64,000 nucleotides of DNA from Trissonchulus latispiculum (Eukaryota > Nematoda > Enoplea > Enoplida > Ironidae): assembly GCA_030248195.1 (NCBI GenBank), contig JASAND010006680.1, positions 1-64,000 of the forward strand, read 5' to 3'. The notes under the pieces were generated by a model. The model did not search any database and had not been told where the DNA came from. It was given only the letters and a program-made list of their open reading frames with translations. This document shows, piece after piece, positions 1 through 12,085 of this stretch (position 1 is its first letter; each line of letters starts with the position of its first letter). The position numbers and the translations under genes were made by a program.

Positions 1-848
1 ACTCATATTATAGGGGTCGCTACCGCGACCCCTATGATATATATATGTGTTAAACATACCAAATTTTCAAAAGTCACTATGACCTCAATTTTTCAACAAA
101 AACTAATATATTTTGATGCAGTTGTATCTAAAACAACCCGCTCTTTCATTTGGAACGGTTAGAAATGCTCCTGGCAACTTGCCAAAAAATTTTCGGGGTG
201 GGTTTTTCCCGCATTGCGTTTTTTCCCGCCAGTTTGGGACATTTTTTCTCACTAACGACGCACCCTAGAGAGGTGTTCTATAGCTCATAAGAAAGCTTAC
301 GACTAGGCCTAGCAGCCTGTATAGTCAGTATTTCAATATCTCAAACCAGTAAAAAGTTCCGGCCAAAAATCTGAAAAGTGGGTTTTTTCCCGCTTGACTA
401 TGTATATGTATTCGAGCGTAATGGAACTTTTATTTTAGCAAACTTTTTCTTTGAGAAACTTTTTATACTAACCAGTGCATTTTATCCATCCAAATGACTT
501 GATCTTCACACACATAGGTAAGAAAGAGTCGCGCTTTCTGCTGCTATATATGCTTTGGAGCTCAAAGCTCCAATCCTTGGTCCAGTAGGCGGGTGGGTTC
601 CCCCACCCCCAAAAAAGGGGGTGGGTTCCCCCCATGGGCCAGTGGCGTAGATAGGTCTTTTCTTCGGGGTGGGCGGATCTTTGGCAAGTCGGGGGGTATT
701 GGATTTGGGGGCCGAACCTACCACCACCCACCCACCCGAAATTCAGCAAATTTTTTACCGTGACCCACAGTCGTAAAAATCAACACTTTTCAAAATAAAA
801 TTGATTTTTCCAGATTTTCACCAAAAGCGACTACTGAACCTGTAATTC
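1..848. repeat. Repeat mosaic, no gene
   Basis: No coding signal. Bases 10-37 form a hairpin (ATAGGGGTCGC / GCGACCCCTAT) that recurs at 9,551-9,580. Bases 45-240 are a diverged inverted copy of about 9,780-10,000: both hold 'acccgctctttc' and the motif GGGTTTTTCCCGC. Bases 490-640 (starting 'ccaaatgacttgatctt') are repeated in direct orientation at 19,938-20,095. The open frames across 590-735 are translations of G/C runs. Confidence 0.7.
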
Positions 849-1838
849 TTAAGGTGGTGATTCCTTTTGGGCACATATTGTTATTTGGCGGCGTAAATCA
901 AGATGAAATTTGATGAAACTTTCCGAAATAAGTTCTTTTAGCGTTCTAACACCCTCCGCGCAATCCCGATTCAAAAATATGAGATTTCCGGTCAGAGTGG
1001 TTTTTCCCAATTTCTGAACGTTTGGCAGCTGCTATACAGTTATGACTATATTCATTCGAAAGATCTCATTCACCTTCATATTGTTGCTTTTTAAAGAAAC
1101 TTTCTAGCTTTTATCTACCGTGAGATATAGCCGATTTTCTTGTTTTGGCGTCGAAAACTTGTCATTTTTGCAGAAATCAAATAATCCAACATTTCTTGAA
1201 CTACGCAAGCCGTAAAATCAAACTAAGGGCGTCGATCTGAAGGTCTCACAGGGACAAATTACCCGACGCATGATCGTCTTCCAACTGCTATCTTGTAGGC
1301 TGCTATCATAAAAAATGTAGTTTTCGCAAAAACACGACCAATTTTTTTCCAAAGATTGTGGAGCATTCACCATGCAAGCTGAAGGGCTGCTACTGAACAA
1401 ATGTGTTCTGCACAAATATACCCAGGGACGATTTTTTAGTTGCCCCGATTGCTGCTTTCTAGATAAAGTAATCGCTTGACAAATTTGGAAAAAGTAGGCA
1501 AAATACAGGTTGCTTACACATTTCAGCTTATTTCTTTATAACGAAGAGCGATTTCACAATAAATAAAAAATCGTCCCCAGCTATTTGATGGAGGTATCGA
1601 ATGATATAACCGATGTCTCGCGAAAAAATTTACTTGAGTCTGCAAAAATTCTGGAAAATTATACTTCTTCTAAAATGTGTTAAAAATATTTTAGAAAAGC
1701 AACATTAGTTTCGTGGCATGCATTAAAAAGAGAAAATGTCAAGCTACATTTTGATATAAAAATGGCTTCTTAACTCCAAGTAATGAATGAGTAATAATGG
1801 TGCAAACTTTATGTGACCAAAGGGAATCACCACCTTAA
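849..1838 (+). mobile_element. TTAA-flanked DNA transposon, family A copy 1 (non-autonomous)
   Basis: A 990-bp element bounded by TTAA at both ends. Its terminal inverted repeats start TTAAGGTGGTGATTCC and end GGAATCACCACCTTAA. Full-length relatives lie at 22,698-23,669 and 49,884-50,855. There is no transposase frame. TTAA targeting is typical of piggyBac-like transposases, so this is probably a MITE mobilised in trans. Its right TTAA is shared with the adjacent family B element. The subterminal body ('gggcacatattgtt', 'gatgaaatttgatgaaac') is conserved in all copies. Confidence 0.85.
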
Positions 1839-2982
1839 GGGGGTCGCTTTTTGGCCGATTTTTCGACCGTCTCCGATTTTGCTCATTTTCACATATTTTG
1901 TAGTCCCCATGGGTCCGCGAAACAAGACAAGAACGTTTTGCGAAATATTGCTTCCATTGTTCTGTACAGGCCCTCAAAGGTGACCTCGACATGTGTTAAA
2001 CATAGGAAAATGAAAAAGTTAGGCTAAAAAGTTTGTGGCAGAAAAATTTTTCGCTGTATAAGAGTCAGAGCTCTGAAACCGTTTCAGAACCATTAAGGAC
2101 ATATTGTAGAGTGCAGCTATCTCCTCTGAAGCGATTCTGTTCAGTATTGGATTTTTGGCGAATTTTAAAGTCAGAATTTTGGAAAATCGGCCATTTTTGG
2201 ACCATGAAAAACAGACCTACGGTCTCTTTTGCTTGTCCTGAACGATTCGCAAAGCTACAGAAACCCAATAGATGCTCACTCTACCTAAAAACACTCGTTA
2301 AGTACTCGCTTTTCTATCATCCATAGTAAGCTCAAAAAGCGTGCCAGAACAACAGCAAATTTTGCTGAAAACGCCATTTCTCATAATTTTCGCATTCTTT
2401 TGCCAATTTCTCACTCATTATGTGGTCAAAAATCACCAAACTTGGCAGATTAATAAATCCTGTCTGCCACATAAGTTGGCCAAAACAAATGCGTCAATTT
2501 GAACATGTTGCTGTGGCGGCACCTTTTATCTTTATCGGTGAAAAATGTCAATTTTAAAATTTTTCCAAATTAGACAAAATGGGTATCAATCGATAGCTAA
2601 TGGAACGAGGAGCAACTTTTCATCAACCATAGTCTAAAATTTGTCTGTCAAGATAAAACGAGTTAAAGTTTATGGAGTCCTGCAAGGTTAGGTCAGTGCA
2701 GCACTAATCATTTAACGCCTGTGTGGCCTTGGCTTCACTTAATTTACCTTAGTAAAGGCTTTAATTTGTTGTATCGGTTAACCCTGTTTTCGGTCGCGTT
2801 TGGTTCCACCTGACCTTGGGGATATCACGGAATTTTAGTTTTCGGCTTTGAATTATAACTTTCACAGTTTGATTTGAACTTTATTCTAGGTTATTTTTGA
2901 GAACAAATGGGGGCATATTATGTGTGAAAATGAGCGAAATCCGTGACTATCGATTTTTGACCAAAGTGACCCCCCCCCTTAA
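1835..2982 (+). mobile_element. TTAA-flanked DNA transposon, family B copy 1
   Basis: A ~1.15-kb element starting TTAAGGGGGTCGC and ending GTGACCCCCCCCCTTAA. An inverted full-length copy is at 21,532-22,701 and an internally deleted copy at 29,752-30,142. No transposase is encoded; the 97-aa frame at 2,033-2,326 has no recognisable domain. Its left TTAA is also the right TTAA of family A copy 1, so the two elements are butted together with no intervening base. Confidence 0.8.
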
Positions 2983-4014
2983 GTAGTAAACTTGAGAAAT
3001 TTTCTCAGATTTTCGCCAGAAACGGCTTAATTATAGTATTAAAGTTGACTTTCTCAGGTTTTCACAAAAAAACTGCTAGAGAAACTAACTCCTTAAGATC
3101 AAAGTTGATAATTTTCAACTTATTTTGAACTGAATTGCTTTTGAATCAACAGAAGTTGAGAATTTTTAATATTTTAGACATGAAAGCAATTTTTTCTAAG
3201 CACGTTCTTGCTGTTTCATTTCAGATCAGAAAATAATAGCTAGCATTGCACGCGTGGAAGGGTTGTGGAGAACCCAAATGTCGCGAAGGAATAACTCCCG
3301 CGGGGGGTCTGGGGGGCGGAGCTCCCCTGAAGTTGCAGAATTTTTCAATTCTAGACTCTCAGGAATTAAGTTAGAGCACTTTCTTTGTTAAGCTATGAAC
3401 TATAGGTTTAGTCATTTTCGGAATAAATTACAGGTTTAATTTTTTCAATTGCCACATCTACAAGACAAAAGACAGGAAATTTTATTTAAGGGAAATGAAA
3501 TAATCATAATGCATAAATATATACGTGTCATAGCAATTCGTAATACGTATGAGTAAAGCGGGACTATAGGGGCTCAGCCCCCAGTAGAAAATTGTTAGAA
3601 ATATTATATACGTTTTAAACCCATATTTCCGGTAACTTTCGCACGAAATTATCTTCTAGTTTGGCTTCGAGCTAGCGATTTTTTGAAAAATTAAAGGGTC
3701 AAAACCTGTTTTTCAGACTACTTTTCACGACAAAACTGGCTCAATATGCTAAGCTCGCGCTGCGCGCGAGCTTAAAAATGTTTGCTCTAGCAAAATTTCC
3801 AGGGGGCAAATGGGTTTCGGGGGGGGGGGCGCCCGCCCGGGCGCCCCCCCTTATCTACGCCTATGCCCATGGCTATACGGGTTTTCCCATAATTTCAAAA
3901 ATTTCTCAACTTTTGGGGAGCTTGTGCTGCAGCAGCACGGAACTGTTTAAAACTCTTGCCGCCGCCACACCACCGTAAGCGAGTTGGCGAAAGCAAAAAT
4001 TTTTCGGCTCGACT
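2983..4014. other. AT-rich intergenic DNA with GC hairpins
   Basis: No gene is seen. It contains G/C-rich palindromic islands: 'ggggggcggagctcccc' near 3,310, 'ggggctcagcccc' near 3,568, and a hairpin 'gctcgcgctgcgcgcgagc' near 3,752. A G/C run lies at 3,819-3,850. Frames through these islands are not credible proteins. Confidence 0.6.
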
Positions 4015-4370
4015 CCGTACAGTCGAGTTGGCCGAGTGGTCTAAGGTGCTAGTCAGAAGTTCCGATCTTTACGGTCGGTGGTTCGATCCCCAGATCCCAC
4101 AAAGCTTTCTCGACTTTAGCCAACCCAGCTATCCATCCTTAACTGGTCGGTAAATGGGTATCGCTCGGTGGGAAGGTAACAGGAGTCTGTGCAGAAGGGC
4201 CGGCCCCTTCCACGGACGCAGTCATCATTTGAGGTGACACTCCTGGCTCTACGGCTGAGAATCCGGGGATGAGCACCGGCACCCCCATGCCCTGTGGCAG
4301 GACGGAGATATCACCTGGGGTAAACCTTTACCTTTTACCGACCCCCTCTTCAAAATCCTGGATGCGCCCC
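4015..4370 (+). mobile_element. tRNA-derived SINE 1 (Leu/Ser-like head)
   Basis: The head resembles a class II tRNA: a box A-like 'ttggccgagtggtctaagg' at 4,027 and a box B-like 'ggttcgatccc' at 4,080-4,090. The acceptor pairing is degenerate, so this is not a functional tRNA gene. The ~250-bp body after the head contains 'ggtaaatgggta', 'gtgggaaggtaaca' and 'gtcatcatttgaggtga'. These blocks recur in the SINE at 33,150-33,395, which has a different head sequence. It ends just before the hAT MITE at 4,393. Confidence 0.65.
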
Positions 4371-4392
4371 TGCCGTCAAGGTATGTATATAC

Positions 4393-5452
4393 TAGGGATC
4401 GACCGGATATCCGGATCCGGATCCGGATCTTTTTTTGAATTAGCGAAACAAAGGAAATTTATTGGTGAAACTAAGAAATAAATGCCAAGACTGCTCTAAA
4501 TTAATTTCTAGAAGCAATTTTTTGTGTTTTGAGTCTGGCTTTTACTGGGGCTGCCGCCCCAGATCCCTTTTATTTTCTTAGTATTCAGTTTAAACTAATG
4601 TTTTTCAGTAGACTTTGATATTTTATTAGAGACACTAATATTTTATGTATATTTTATGTTGAATTAATTTCTATTTATAATTATATTTTTAAGAATAAAT
4701 ATATAGGTTAAATTAGGTTATTTTAAAACATGTCAACTTATAAACAAGGTGCGACAATTTAGACCATTAACTAGTTGGGGTTTTCAAATCTTGAAATCTT
4801 TCTCAATGAATTTTAAAACTGTTTTAATAAAGTTTTTCTTAAAATTTATTCTCGGAAATAGATAGCAATACATTTTTGCAGGTCTGTACCGCATTTATCC
4901 AATGCATATTTAAATTGCAGATACGGGGTGAACTTATCCAATGCTAATAAAACTTAAGCTCGAATACGTAATTAAATAATTCATTAGCAGCAATGGGCTT
5001 GACTTCTATAATTCTCACTGTTTTAAACTCGGACAATTCTTTGAAAATTGTTGACTTTATTATAAACTGTTCCATGTTTTCATGTATGATTCATGTCCAC
5101 CACATATTCAAAAATTCTTTTGATATGCACCTTGCGAAAATTAATTTCAATACTAATATATATGTAAATATACGTATACGTATATGTTCGTATATTTGTT
5201 AAATTCAAGTTATTTGCAGCTTTTCAATAAAGTAAAATTGCTGAAATTTGTTAAATAAATTCATGACTAGCATTTTAAACATTAACCTGACATAGAAAAC
5301 CCCATATACTCTAACAAAGCCAAGAAAAATTTTTTAAAATTTACATGTATTTTGAAGTCTAGATCCGGATCCGGATCCGGATCCGGCCGGATCCAAACCA
5401 GATCCGGATTCGGGTCCGGATCCGGCAAAATTTTGGATCCGGTCGATCCCTA
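4393..5452. mobile_element. hAT-type MITE a (GGATCC-armed), 8-bp TSD
   Basis: A 1,060-bp element with inverted termini TAGGGATCGACCGGAT and ATCCGGTCGATCCCTA. It is flanked by a perfect 8-bp duplication GTATATAC (4,385-4,392 and 5,453-5,460). Both ends carry tandem CCGGAT hexamers just inside the TIR. The interior is AT-rich and non-coding. The 8-bp TSD and the TAGGG terminus fit the hAT superfamily. Confidence 0.88.
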
Positions 5453-5460
5453 GTATATAC

Positions 5461-5865
5461 CTTGGTATTTTTAGGGATTTTCCTGGGGGGGGGCTTCCGT
5501 GGGGGCCTCCTCGGGCCCGGGGTGGGGGCAGAGATTTTCGGGGTGGGGGGATTTATTGCAAAAATGAGCAAAAAATCGTTTTAATCGCTTTAATGGCGTA
5601 TTTTGCATGGCGAAACACAAAAACTTCTCAAAAATGGCAGGATTCAAGTTAAAAATAACCAATTTTACGAAAAAATCTCCGGCGGCCAGCCAAAATCCGA
5701 GAATGTGGGTTTTTCAGGATTATTCAAAGTTTAACTACGCCAAGTACAATGGTATGTTCACATCTAGCCCTTATAATAAAAAAGTTCCATCCGGAAATGT
5801 GGGTTTTCCGCAATGGCTATGTATATATACGTATCATATATATATATATACGTATATATATATAT
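5461..5865. repeat. G-run repeat module and GGGTTTT-motif repeat
   Basis: Bases 5,461-5,660 are an inverted relative of 11,840-12,062, sharing the hairpin-prone G runs and the block read here as 'ttttgcatggcgaaac'. Bases 5,680-5,820 are an inverted relative of 18,988-19,110 (shared 'gccaagtac'). A short TA-rich stretch precedes the next hAT element. No gene. Confidence 0.6.
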
Positions 5866-7666
5866 TAGGGATCGACCGGAATTCCGGTTCCGGTTCCGGT
5901 ACTTTTTGGTTCCGGTTCCGGTTCCGGTTTTTGAAAACGTACCGGAACCGGAACCAATTTTAGCGTATATATTATCAAAAGTGAAATTTTATTAAAATTT
6001 TCAGAAATTTTTTAAAATTTCTTTTAACGTTTTGAAAAAATCGCGAATCTCTTGTAAGCAGAATATTATGTTCTCAAAAATTTTCGCCTGCGGCGCTATT
6101 GCATTATATACTTAACTTGGAATGTTTAGGATTTATTAATAATTATCTAGTACCTTATCGTTAATTTATTATTATGCATATTAATTATGTATATATATGA
6201 TCAAAATATTAAGCACTTAAATATAATTTAGAAATTCAAAATAGAGCACAAGCCCGCCGATTTGATTGCTATTAGCTTTTTGATAGATACTTTAAAATTA
6301 TTAATTTTGCTAAATTGGAATATATTGAAGCCTTGTCGTAAACCTATGCTATTTCAAAGATTAGTGCGCTGTTGCATAATTAGATGTCAGTTTTAGCTCA
6401 ACTATTGTTTAAATAGTAGGCAATAAGCTTTTCGCTGTTTGTTTTGTATATAAATATAGTGCAGAGTGCAACAAGAATATTAAAAAATTATGGATGGAAC
6501 AAATAGAAGGGTTTTTAATTATTTGAAGAAATGTCATTATATAAATTTGAAAGTGCAGATGAAGCTAGCCAAAAAAGAGAAATGCCGCTAGAAGAATTTA
6601 AGTTTTATTCAATTTTTTTGAAACTTGTGAAAAATACTTTACTGTTCTTATATGTTTAATGGTAAAAGGTTATATATTGCTATCAGCGACATAAGATCCG
6701 CAGAAAAGTGCGAAGATTTACCTTTTACTCAGAAAACTCTAATAAGACGTAATTATTTAGTTATTAATTATATACTAGTTCAGGTCACACAAAATTTAAA
6801 ACTTGATATTCCAAACAAGTCCAATTTTCGAAGCTGATGCTATCTAAATTCATAGCCAGATACAGCCAAATCTTATAGTATATTACGGGAACAGTAATTT
6901 TCAGAAAAATTATTTTAATTTATCTATTGACTACAAAGAGAATAAAAGCTCGTTATATTCGCGACAATTTTTTTTATATTTTGTTTTGAAAATGCTGAAA
7001 CTTTTCTTGTAGCTCTAGTAAAGTCGTATATAATTTCTAATTATGACTAGAAATTGTCAGGCAACTCAGAGAAAAACTAAACATGTTTCTGGCTTATTTT
7101 GCCGAAAGCTCGCTCGCAGGCATTTCGTGGAATCATTTTTTACCAATTTATTTCAATTAATTTAACATTCAGTTTAACTAAGAAATTAATTTTTATTTGC
7201 CTGCCAGTAAATATCCTTTAGAAGTCAAATTGCATTCGATTAAGTCATTCATCGAAATTCGATTTAATAAAGTAGATAAAATAAAACCTTTTGTCGAGCA
7301 TGTGCTCGAATAATCATAAACATTTATAGACAATATGTTCATAATTTATTCATACCGTGTATATATAATTAATGTTTAAAATCTATTGTAATTACAAAAA
7401 GTTTAACTATATAATAAGACAAAATTCTCATAATAAATTGCAAGTTTCGTATTCGTGCATTGAAATATATAATATACAAAATACAATTTTAGAAAGCTAT
7501 TACAATGTTGTAGTAGCTACAAAAAAGCGAAAAATCGTGAAAAAATTGTCCAAAACGTCAGAAAAAGTTTCGATTTTTGTAGTGTTAAAGAGCTGGTTCC
7601 GGTTCCGGTTCTTTAAAGCCAGTTCCGGTTCCGGTTCCGGTTTTTTGGAGTTCCGGTCGATCCCTA
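5866..7666. mobile_element. hAT-type MITE b (GGTTCC-armed), TSD ATATATAT
   Basis: A 1.8-kb element with the same outer TIR as MITE a (TAGGGATCGACCGGA) but armed with tandem GGTTCC instead of GGATCC. The flanks read ATATATAT on both sides (5,858-5,865 and 7,667-7,674); this fits an 8-bp TSD but is low complexity. The left array is mainly GGTTCC, with a short GGAACC stretch at 5,940. The right array is GGTTCC on the same strand. The interior is ~70% A+T with no gene. Confidence 0.82.
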
Positions 7667-7769
7667 ATATATATATATATACAAGTAAAAAATGCTCCGC
7701 ACAAAAGGGGATAATATGTGTGTTGGGCCTATGTCTATCCTTTAAATTCCGGTTGAGAAAGGCATAAAT

Positions 7770-8690
7770 CCGACACCGCAAAAGTTGCTCAGCTCACTTA
7801 GGGCTTTCATTTGATACCAAATTTTACCACTTTTGAAAAATTTTATTTTTGACCCAAAATCGCCTAAGTCCCCACCCCACCCCACCACAGCACTCTACAG
7901 CCACTTTGGGTACGCAGTTCTATGACAAAAGTTGCTCAGCTCACTTAGGGCTTTCACTTGATACCAAATTTTACCACTTTTGAAAAATTTTATTTTTGGC
8001 CCAAAATCGCCTAAGTCCCCACCCCACCCCACCACAGCACTCGACAGCAGGGTTGGGCGAGACCGAGATTTCACCGAGACCGAGACCGAGAACGAGACCG
8101 AGACCAGGGTACCGAGACCGAGACCGAGACTGGCCAAGTCTCGGCTTTTGGGCGAGACCGAGACCGAGACTAGCAATTTTAAGCTTAAATTTAATTTCTT
8201 CCAGTTTTTAAGGCTCAGACCCAGTATTTGGAGCTTTAACACATAAACACACGATTTCCGCACCTCGTCAGTAAATTTTTGTTACATTGACTTAAAAATT
8301 TCGCTGAAATTGGATGTTTTCAAAAAACTTCCGGTCTCGGTCCGAGACCGAGACTTTTGGGTGAGCGAGACCGAGACTGGTCAAGTCTCGGCTTTTGGGC
8401 GAGACCGAGACCGAGACTCCCAACCCTGCTCGACAGCCACTTTGGGTATTCAGTTCTATGACAAAAGCTGCTCAGCTCACTTAAGGCTTTCATTTGATAC
8501 CAAATTTTACCACTTTTGAAAAATTTTATTTTTGACCCAAAATCGCCTAAGTCCCCAACCCACCCCACCACAGCACTCAACAGCCACTTTGGGTATGCAG
8601 TTCTATGACAAAAGTTGCTCAGCTCACTTAGGGCTTTCACTTGATACCAAATTTGACCACTTTTGAGAAACTTTTTCGACCATTTGACCC
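7770..8690. repeat. ~148-bp satellite, four units, interrupted by hAT MITE c
   Basis: Tandem units are recognised by the anchor 'ttctatgacaaaagttgctc' at 7,918, 8,453 and 8,601, with a partial unit at 7,779. Each unit also contains 'gataccaaatttgaccactt'-like and 'ccaccccaccacagcactc' blocks. The same satellite dominates 12,920-16,480. Apparent frames (...HPTPPQHS...) are satellite translation. Confidence 0.8.
8048..8428. mobile_element. hAT-type MITE c (GAGACC-armed), TSD CTCGACAG
   Basis: A 381-bp element with termini CAGGGTTGGG / CCCAACCCTG and a perfect 8-bp TSD CTCGACAG (8,040-8,047 and 8,429-8,436). It is inserted in the satellite, whose other units show the uninterrupted site 'agcactctacagcc'. 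GAGACC hexamer arrays lie on the plus strand at both ends although the TIRs are inverted. Confidence 0.88.
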
Positions 8691-9040
8691 TCCCACCCGA
8701 CTGGCCCTTCAAACGGCAAAGTAGAACCAGCCCAGCAAAATAGGTACGACGGTCGGCAAAACGAATACCGGGAATGAGCTGGGCACACCAGAAAACCCCT
8801 ATAGACAAAGTTTTGAGAGGCCAGGTAGAGCCTACTATGGACCTCCAGGAAGCGGTTTCCGACTTGACCCTTCCGACGGTAAAGTAGAACCAGCCCAGCA
8901 AGATGGGTGGGTCTGACGGTAAAACTGACTGCGGGAATCGATTCTCCGTGCCAGAAAACCATTGCATGGAAGATTTGAGCTTTCAAAGTTAAATAGATTT
9001 CGATTTTTCATTTTTCGAATTTTCGCCATCTTTGACGGGC
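8690..9040. repeat. Two ~175-bp direct repeats
   Basis: Bases 8,690-8,815 and 8,867-8,990 share 'aaagtagaaccagcccagca', a following 'cggcaaaac/ggtaaaac' block, 'gggaatgag/gggaatcga' and 'gccagaaaacc'. They continue directly from the satellite. No gene function is recognised. Confidence 0.65.
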
Positions 9041-9548
9041 CACTGTGGTCGCTAGGGAAGCGATAGAGAAACGCAACCTGGACCGTTAGTTAGTTCAATA
9101 TATGTAATTTCTGAATACAAAAAGAAATCAGCTCCAGCTCGTAACGTTCGACCTGAGCGACGACCACAAAGATGGTCACTTTTCGCTATGAGCCGACTTT
9201 GCGGCGCCACTGCGGCGCAAAAAAAGTTGTGATTCTTAAATTCTTTAGAGGATACTACTAGACCCCATAGCCCTTTAGGTTGGCCCACGGCTGCAGATCA
9301 CGTGAAGGCGGCGAACATTATGTACAATACAACCATCAAATAGGAGAAACCGGAAAAAAAACATCGCCGCCATAACCGGTCCGGTGCGCAACTTTTTAAC
9401 GGTAAGTGATACGGGGCTGAAACTTCACAGACATACTAAACTCGATGTGCTCTACAATTTGCGCATGAAATCTGCGCAGGGTCTGCGCAGGATTTTGCGC
9501 AGCTTCTGCGCTGCTTATTTTACACTGTCTCCAGCCACTTTTCACACA
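9041..9548. other. Unassigned non-coding stretch
   Basis: No repeat partner, RNA gene or credible coding region was found here. It holds a short tandem 'tctgcgcaggg/tctgcgcagga' near 9,470 and ends at the GGGGTCGC hairpin repeat. Confidence 0.4.
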
Positions 9549-9577
9549 TATTATAGGGGTCGCTGCCGCGACCCCTA

Positions 9578-9626
<49 letters not shown>

Positions 9627-12062
9627 TATAGCGCGGCGGGAAAAAAACCCAAATTTTCGAATTTTGGCTGTAACTTTTTTATTAAGCGACAAATCGAAAA
9701 TCTAACGATAACTACCATGAGGCCTTGCGAAGAGCTTCAAGATGAGCCATAAAACGTCTCTCTATCACTTACGGTTGGTGAGAAATTTTCGACCAAACCG
9801 ATGGGAAAAAAACCCAATGCGGGAAAAAAACCCATGGGCGGGAAAAAAAACCCAGCCGAATTTTTTGCTGCAAGCATGCCAGAACGGTTTTGACTATACC
9901 ATTCGAAAGAGCGGGTCATTTTTAGTACATCTGAATCATAAAATATCAATATTTTTGCAAAAAATCATGTAAAATTGACTTTTCAAAATTTCGTATGTTT
10001 AACACGTAAACATAGGCAAATTTTGGAAATTTTTGAAATTTGCTTAATTTCTGCAGTTTAAGCATCCTATCACACAGAAAACGTGTTTTTATTGCATTTA
10101 AAGTCAAACCCGACCTATTTTAGTGAAAAATTAGCGGTTTTTGGCGAAATTTGAAAATTTGGCTTGAAATGGAACCATCTCAGATTTTGGCCACCTGGAC
10201 CTCACATAGAAGGTCGAACCTAGGTAAAATCTATACCAAATTAATCAGGAGGCTCTACTGAGCTAAGAAATGCATGAATTTTCCCTTTGCTGCTAATGGT
10301 TAGTAAAAAATTTCATTTTGAAATTTGGGTTTTTTTTCCCGCACATGGGTTTTTTCCCGCCGAGTCTAGGTCACCCCCAGGTCGCACCACAGGTATTAGA
10401 GCCAAATGGCATACACCATCGTGAAGTTCGAGACATGTCCTCTGTGAAACTATAATCCGTTTTGGGCCAAGTCTTTCCAGTAGTTCAGGGTGACCCCCCA
10501 AAGTTGACCCTGCCTGACCCCCATGTTGGGACCAAAAATTCCAAAATTTTCAAAGTCCCAAAAAATTTGCTGAGAGGCAGGGGGAACTACAATAATACAC
10601 CCTCTAGGGTAGTTTTGGACGCTCTTTAAGATAGGCTATTAAAATCCGATCTAGCTCATATGGGTGACTCACACTGGCGATGGGTTTTTTTCCCGCATAT
10701 CGGATTGGGTTTTTTTCCCGCCGCGCTATATAGCGCGGCGGGAAAAAACCCCAAATTTTCGAATTTTGGTTGTAACTTTTAATTAAGCGACAAATCGAAA
10801 ATCTAACGATAACTACCATGAGGAATTGTGAAGAGCTTCAAAATGAGCCATAAAACGTCTCTCTATCACTTTGGGTTTTTTCCCCGCACATGGGTTTTTT
10901 CCCGCCGAGTCTAGGTCACCCCCAGGTCTGGCTTTTTCCTACAGGGGGGGCGACCCCCCCCAGTATTTCGTGCCCCCAGACTTGGGTCGCCCCCCAGGAT
11001 TCGGGCCTTCCCCCCCAGAACTTTAAAGTGCCCGGAAAAATAGGGTTTTGAGGGTAAATTTTGAAAAATTTTTCCGGCTTCGCAGGATTTTTACATATTT
11101 TAAGCATTTTTTAGCTATTTTAAGCCTAAATTGAGGTTAAAAATAGTCCATATTTTAGCTCAGCAGCAAAAAATAGCTATTTTTTATGCATTTTTGAAAA
11201 AATTCTTCCCCCTCTCCCAGAAATCCGTGCCCCCCCCAGACCCGGGGGGACCGCCCCCCAGACTCCCCTCCAGAAATTTTTGCCTAGGAAAAAGTCAGCA
11301 GGTCGCACCACAGGTATTAGAGCCAAATTGCATACATCATCGTGAACTTCGAGACATATATATCCTCTGGAAACTATAATCAGTTTTTGGCTAAGTTTTT
11401 CCAGTAGTTCAGGGTGACACCCCAAAGTTGACCCTGCCTGATTCCCATGTTGGGACCAAAAATTCCAAATTTTCAAAGTCCCAAAAAATTTGCTGAGAGG
11501 CAGGGGGAACTACAATAATACACCCTCTAGGGTAGTTTTGGACGCTCTTTAAGATAGGCTATTAAAATCCGAACTAGCTCATATGGGTTAATCAGACTGG
11601 CGATGGGTTTTTTCCCGCATATCGGATTCGGTTTTTCCCGCCGCGCTATACGCTCAGTATTATATTGGTATTTTTTACAGGGGGGGGCGGGGCCCCCCCC
11701 CGAAATTGACCTTCCCCCCCCGAAAATGCCTTCCCCCCCCGAAATCGCCCCCTCACGGGATTTTTGCTTCCCCCCCCCGGGATTTTTTGGAGGCCCAAAT
11801 TTTTGCCAAAAATAGGCCAATTTTCAAAAAATTTCCGGCTTCGCCGGAGATTTTTTCGAAAAAATAGCTATTTTTAGCCTAAATCCTGGCATTTTTGAGA
11901 ACGTTTTGCGTTTCACCATGCAAAATACGCCAAAAAATACCAATTTTTGGCTTATTTTTGCAAAAAAATCACCCCCCCCCCCCGAAAATTTCTCCCCCCC
12001 CCGGGCCCGGGGCCCCCCCCCCCGGGAAGCCCCCCCCCCGAAAAAAATGCCTAAAAAATACC
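9549..12062. repeat. GCGGGAAAAAACCC repeat family, with direct duplications
   Basis: The motif GCGGGAAAAAACCC (or its complement) occurs about a dozen times between 9,634 and 11,642. Two direct duplications are clear: 9,632-9,770 with 10,732-10,870 (shared 'gcgacaaatcgaaaatcta', 'cataaaacgtctctctatca'), and 10,380-10,730 with 11,301-11,649 (shared 'ctacaataatacaccctcta'). A TA microsatellite occupies 9,580-9,625. Poly-C/G modules occur at 10,940-11,010, 11,205-11,275, 11,680-11,780 and 11,970-12,045. Nothing codes for protein. Confidence 0.75.
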
Positions 12063-12085
12063 CTGATACGCTTATGCATAATATA

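Noticed and set aside
4021..4100. Functional tRNA-Leu gene
   Set aside because: Boxes A and B are present, but the acceptor stem does not pair and the sequence continues into a repeat body found elsewhere; better explained as a SINE.
7895..8519. Open frames rich in VSVS, RPRP or ETET residues
   Set aside because: They are six-base-repeat translations of the GAGACC arms of a hAT MITE; similar frames occur in the other hexamer arms.
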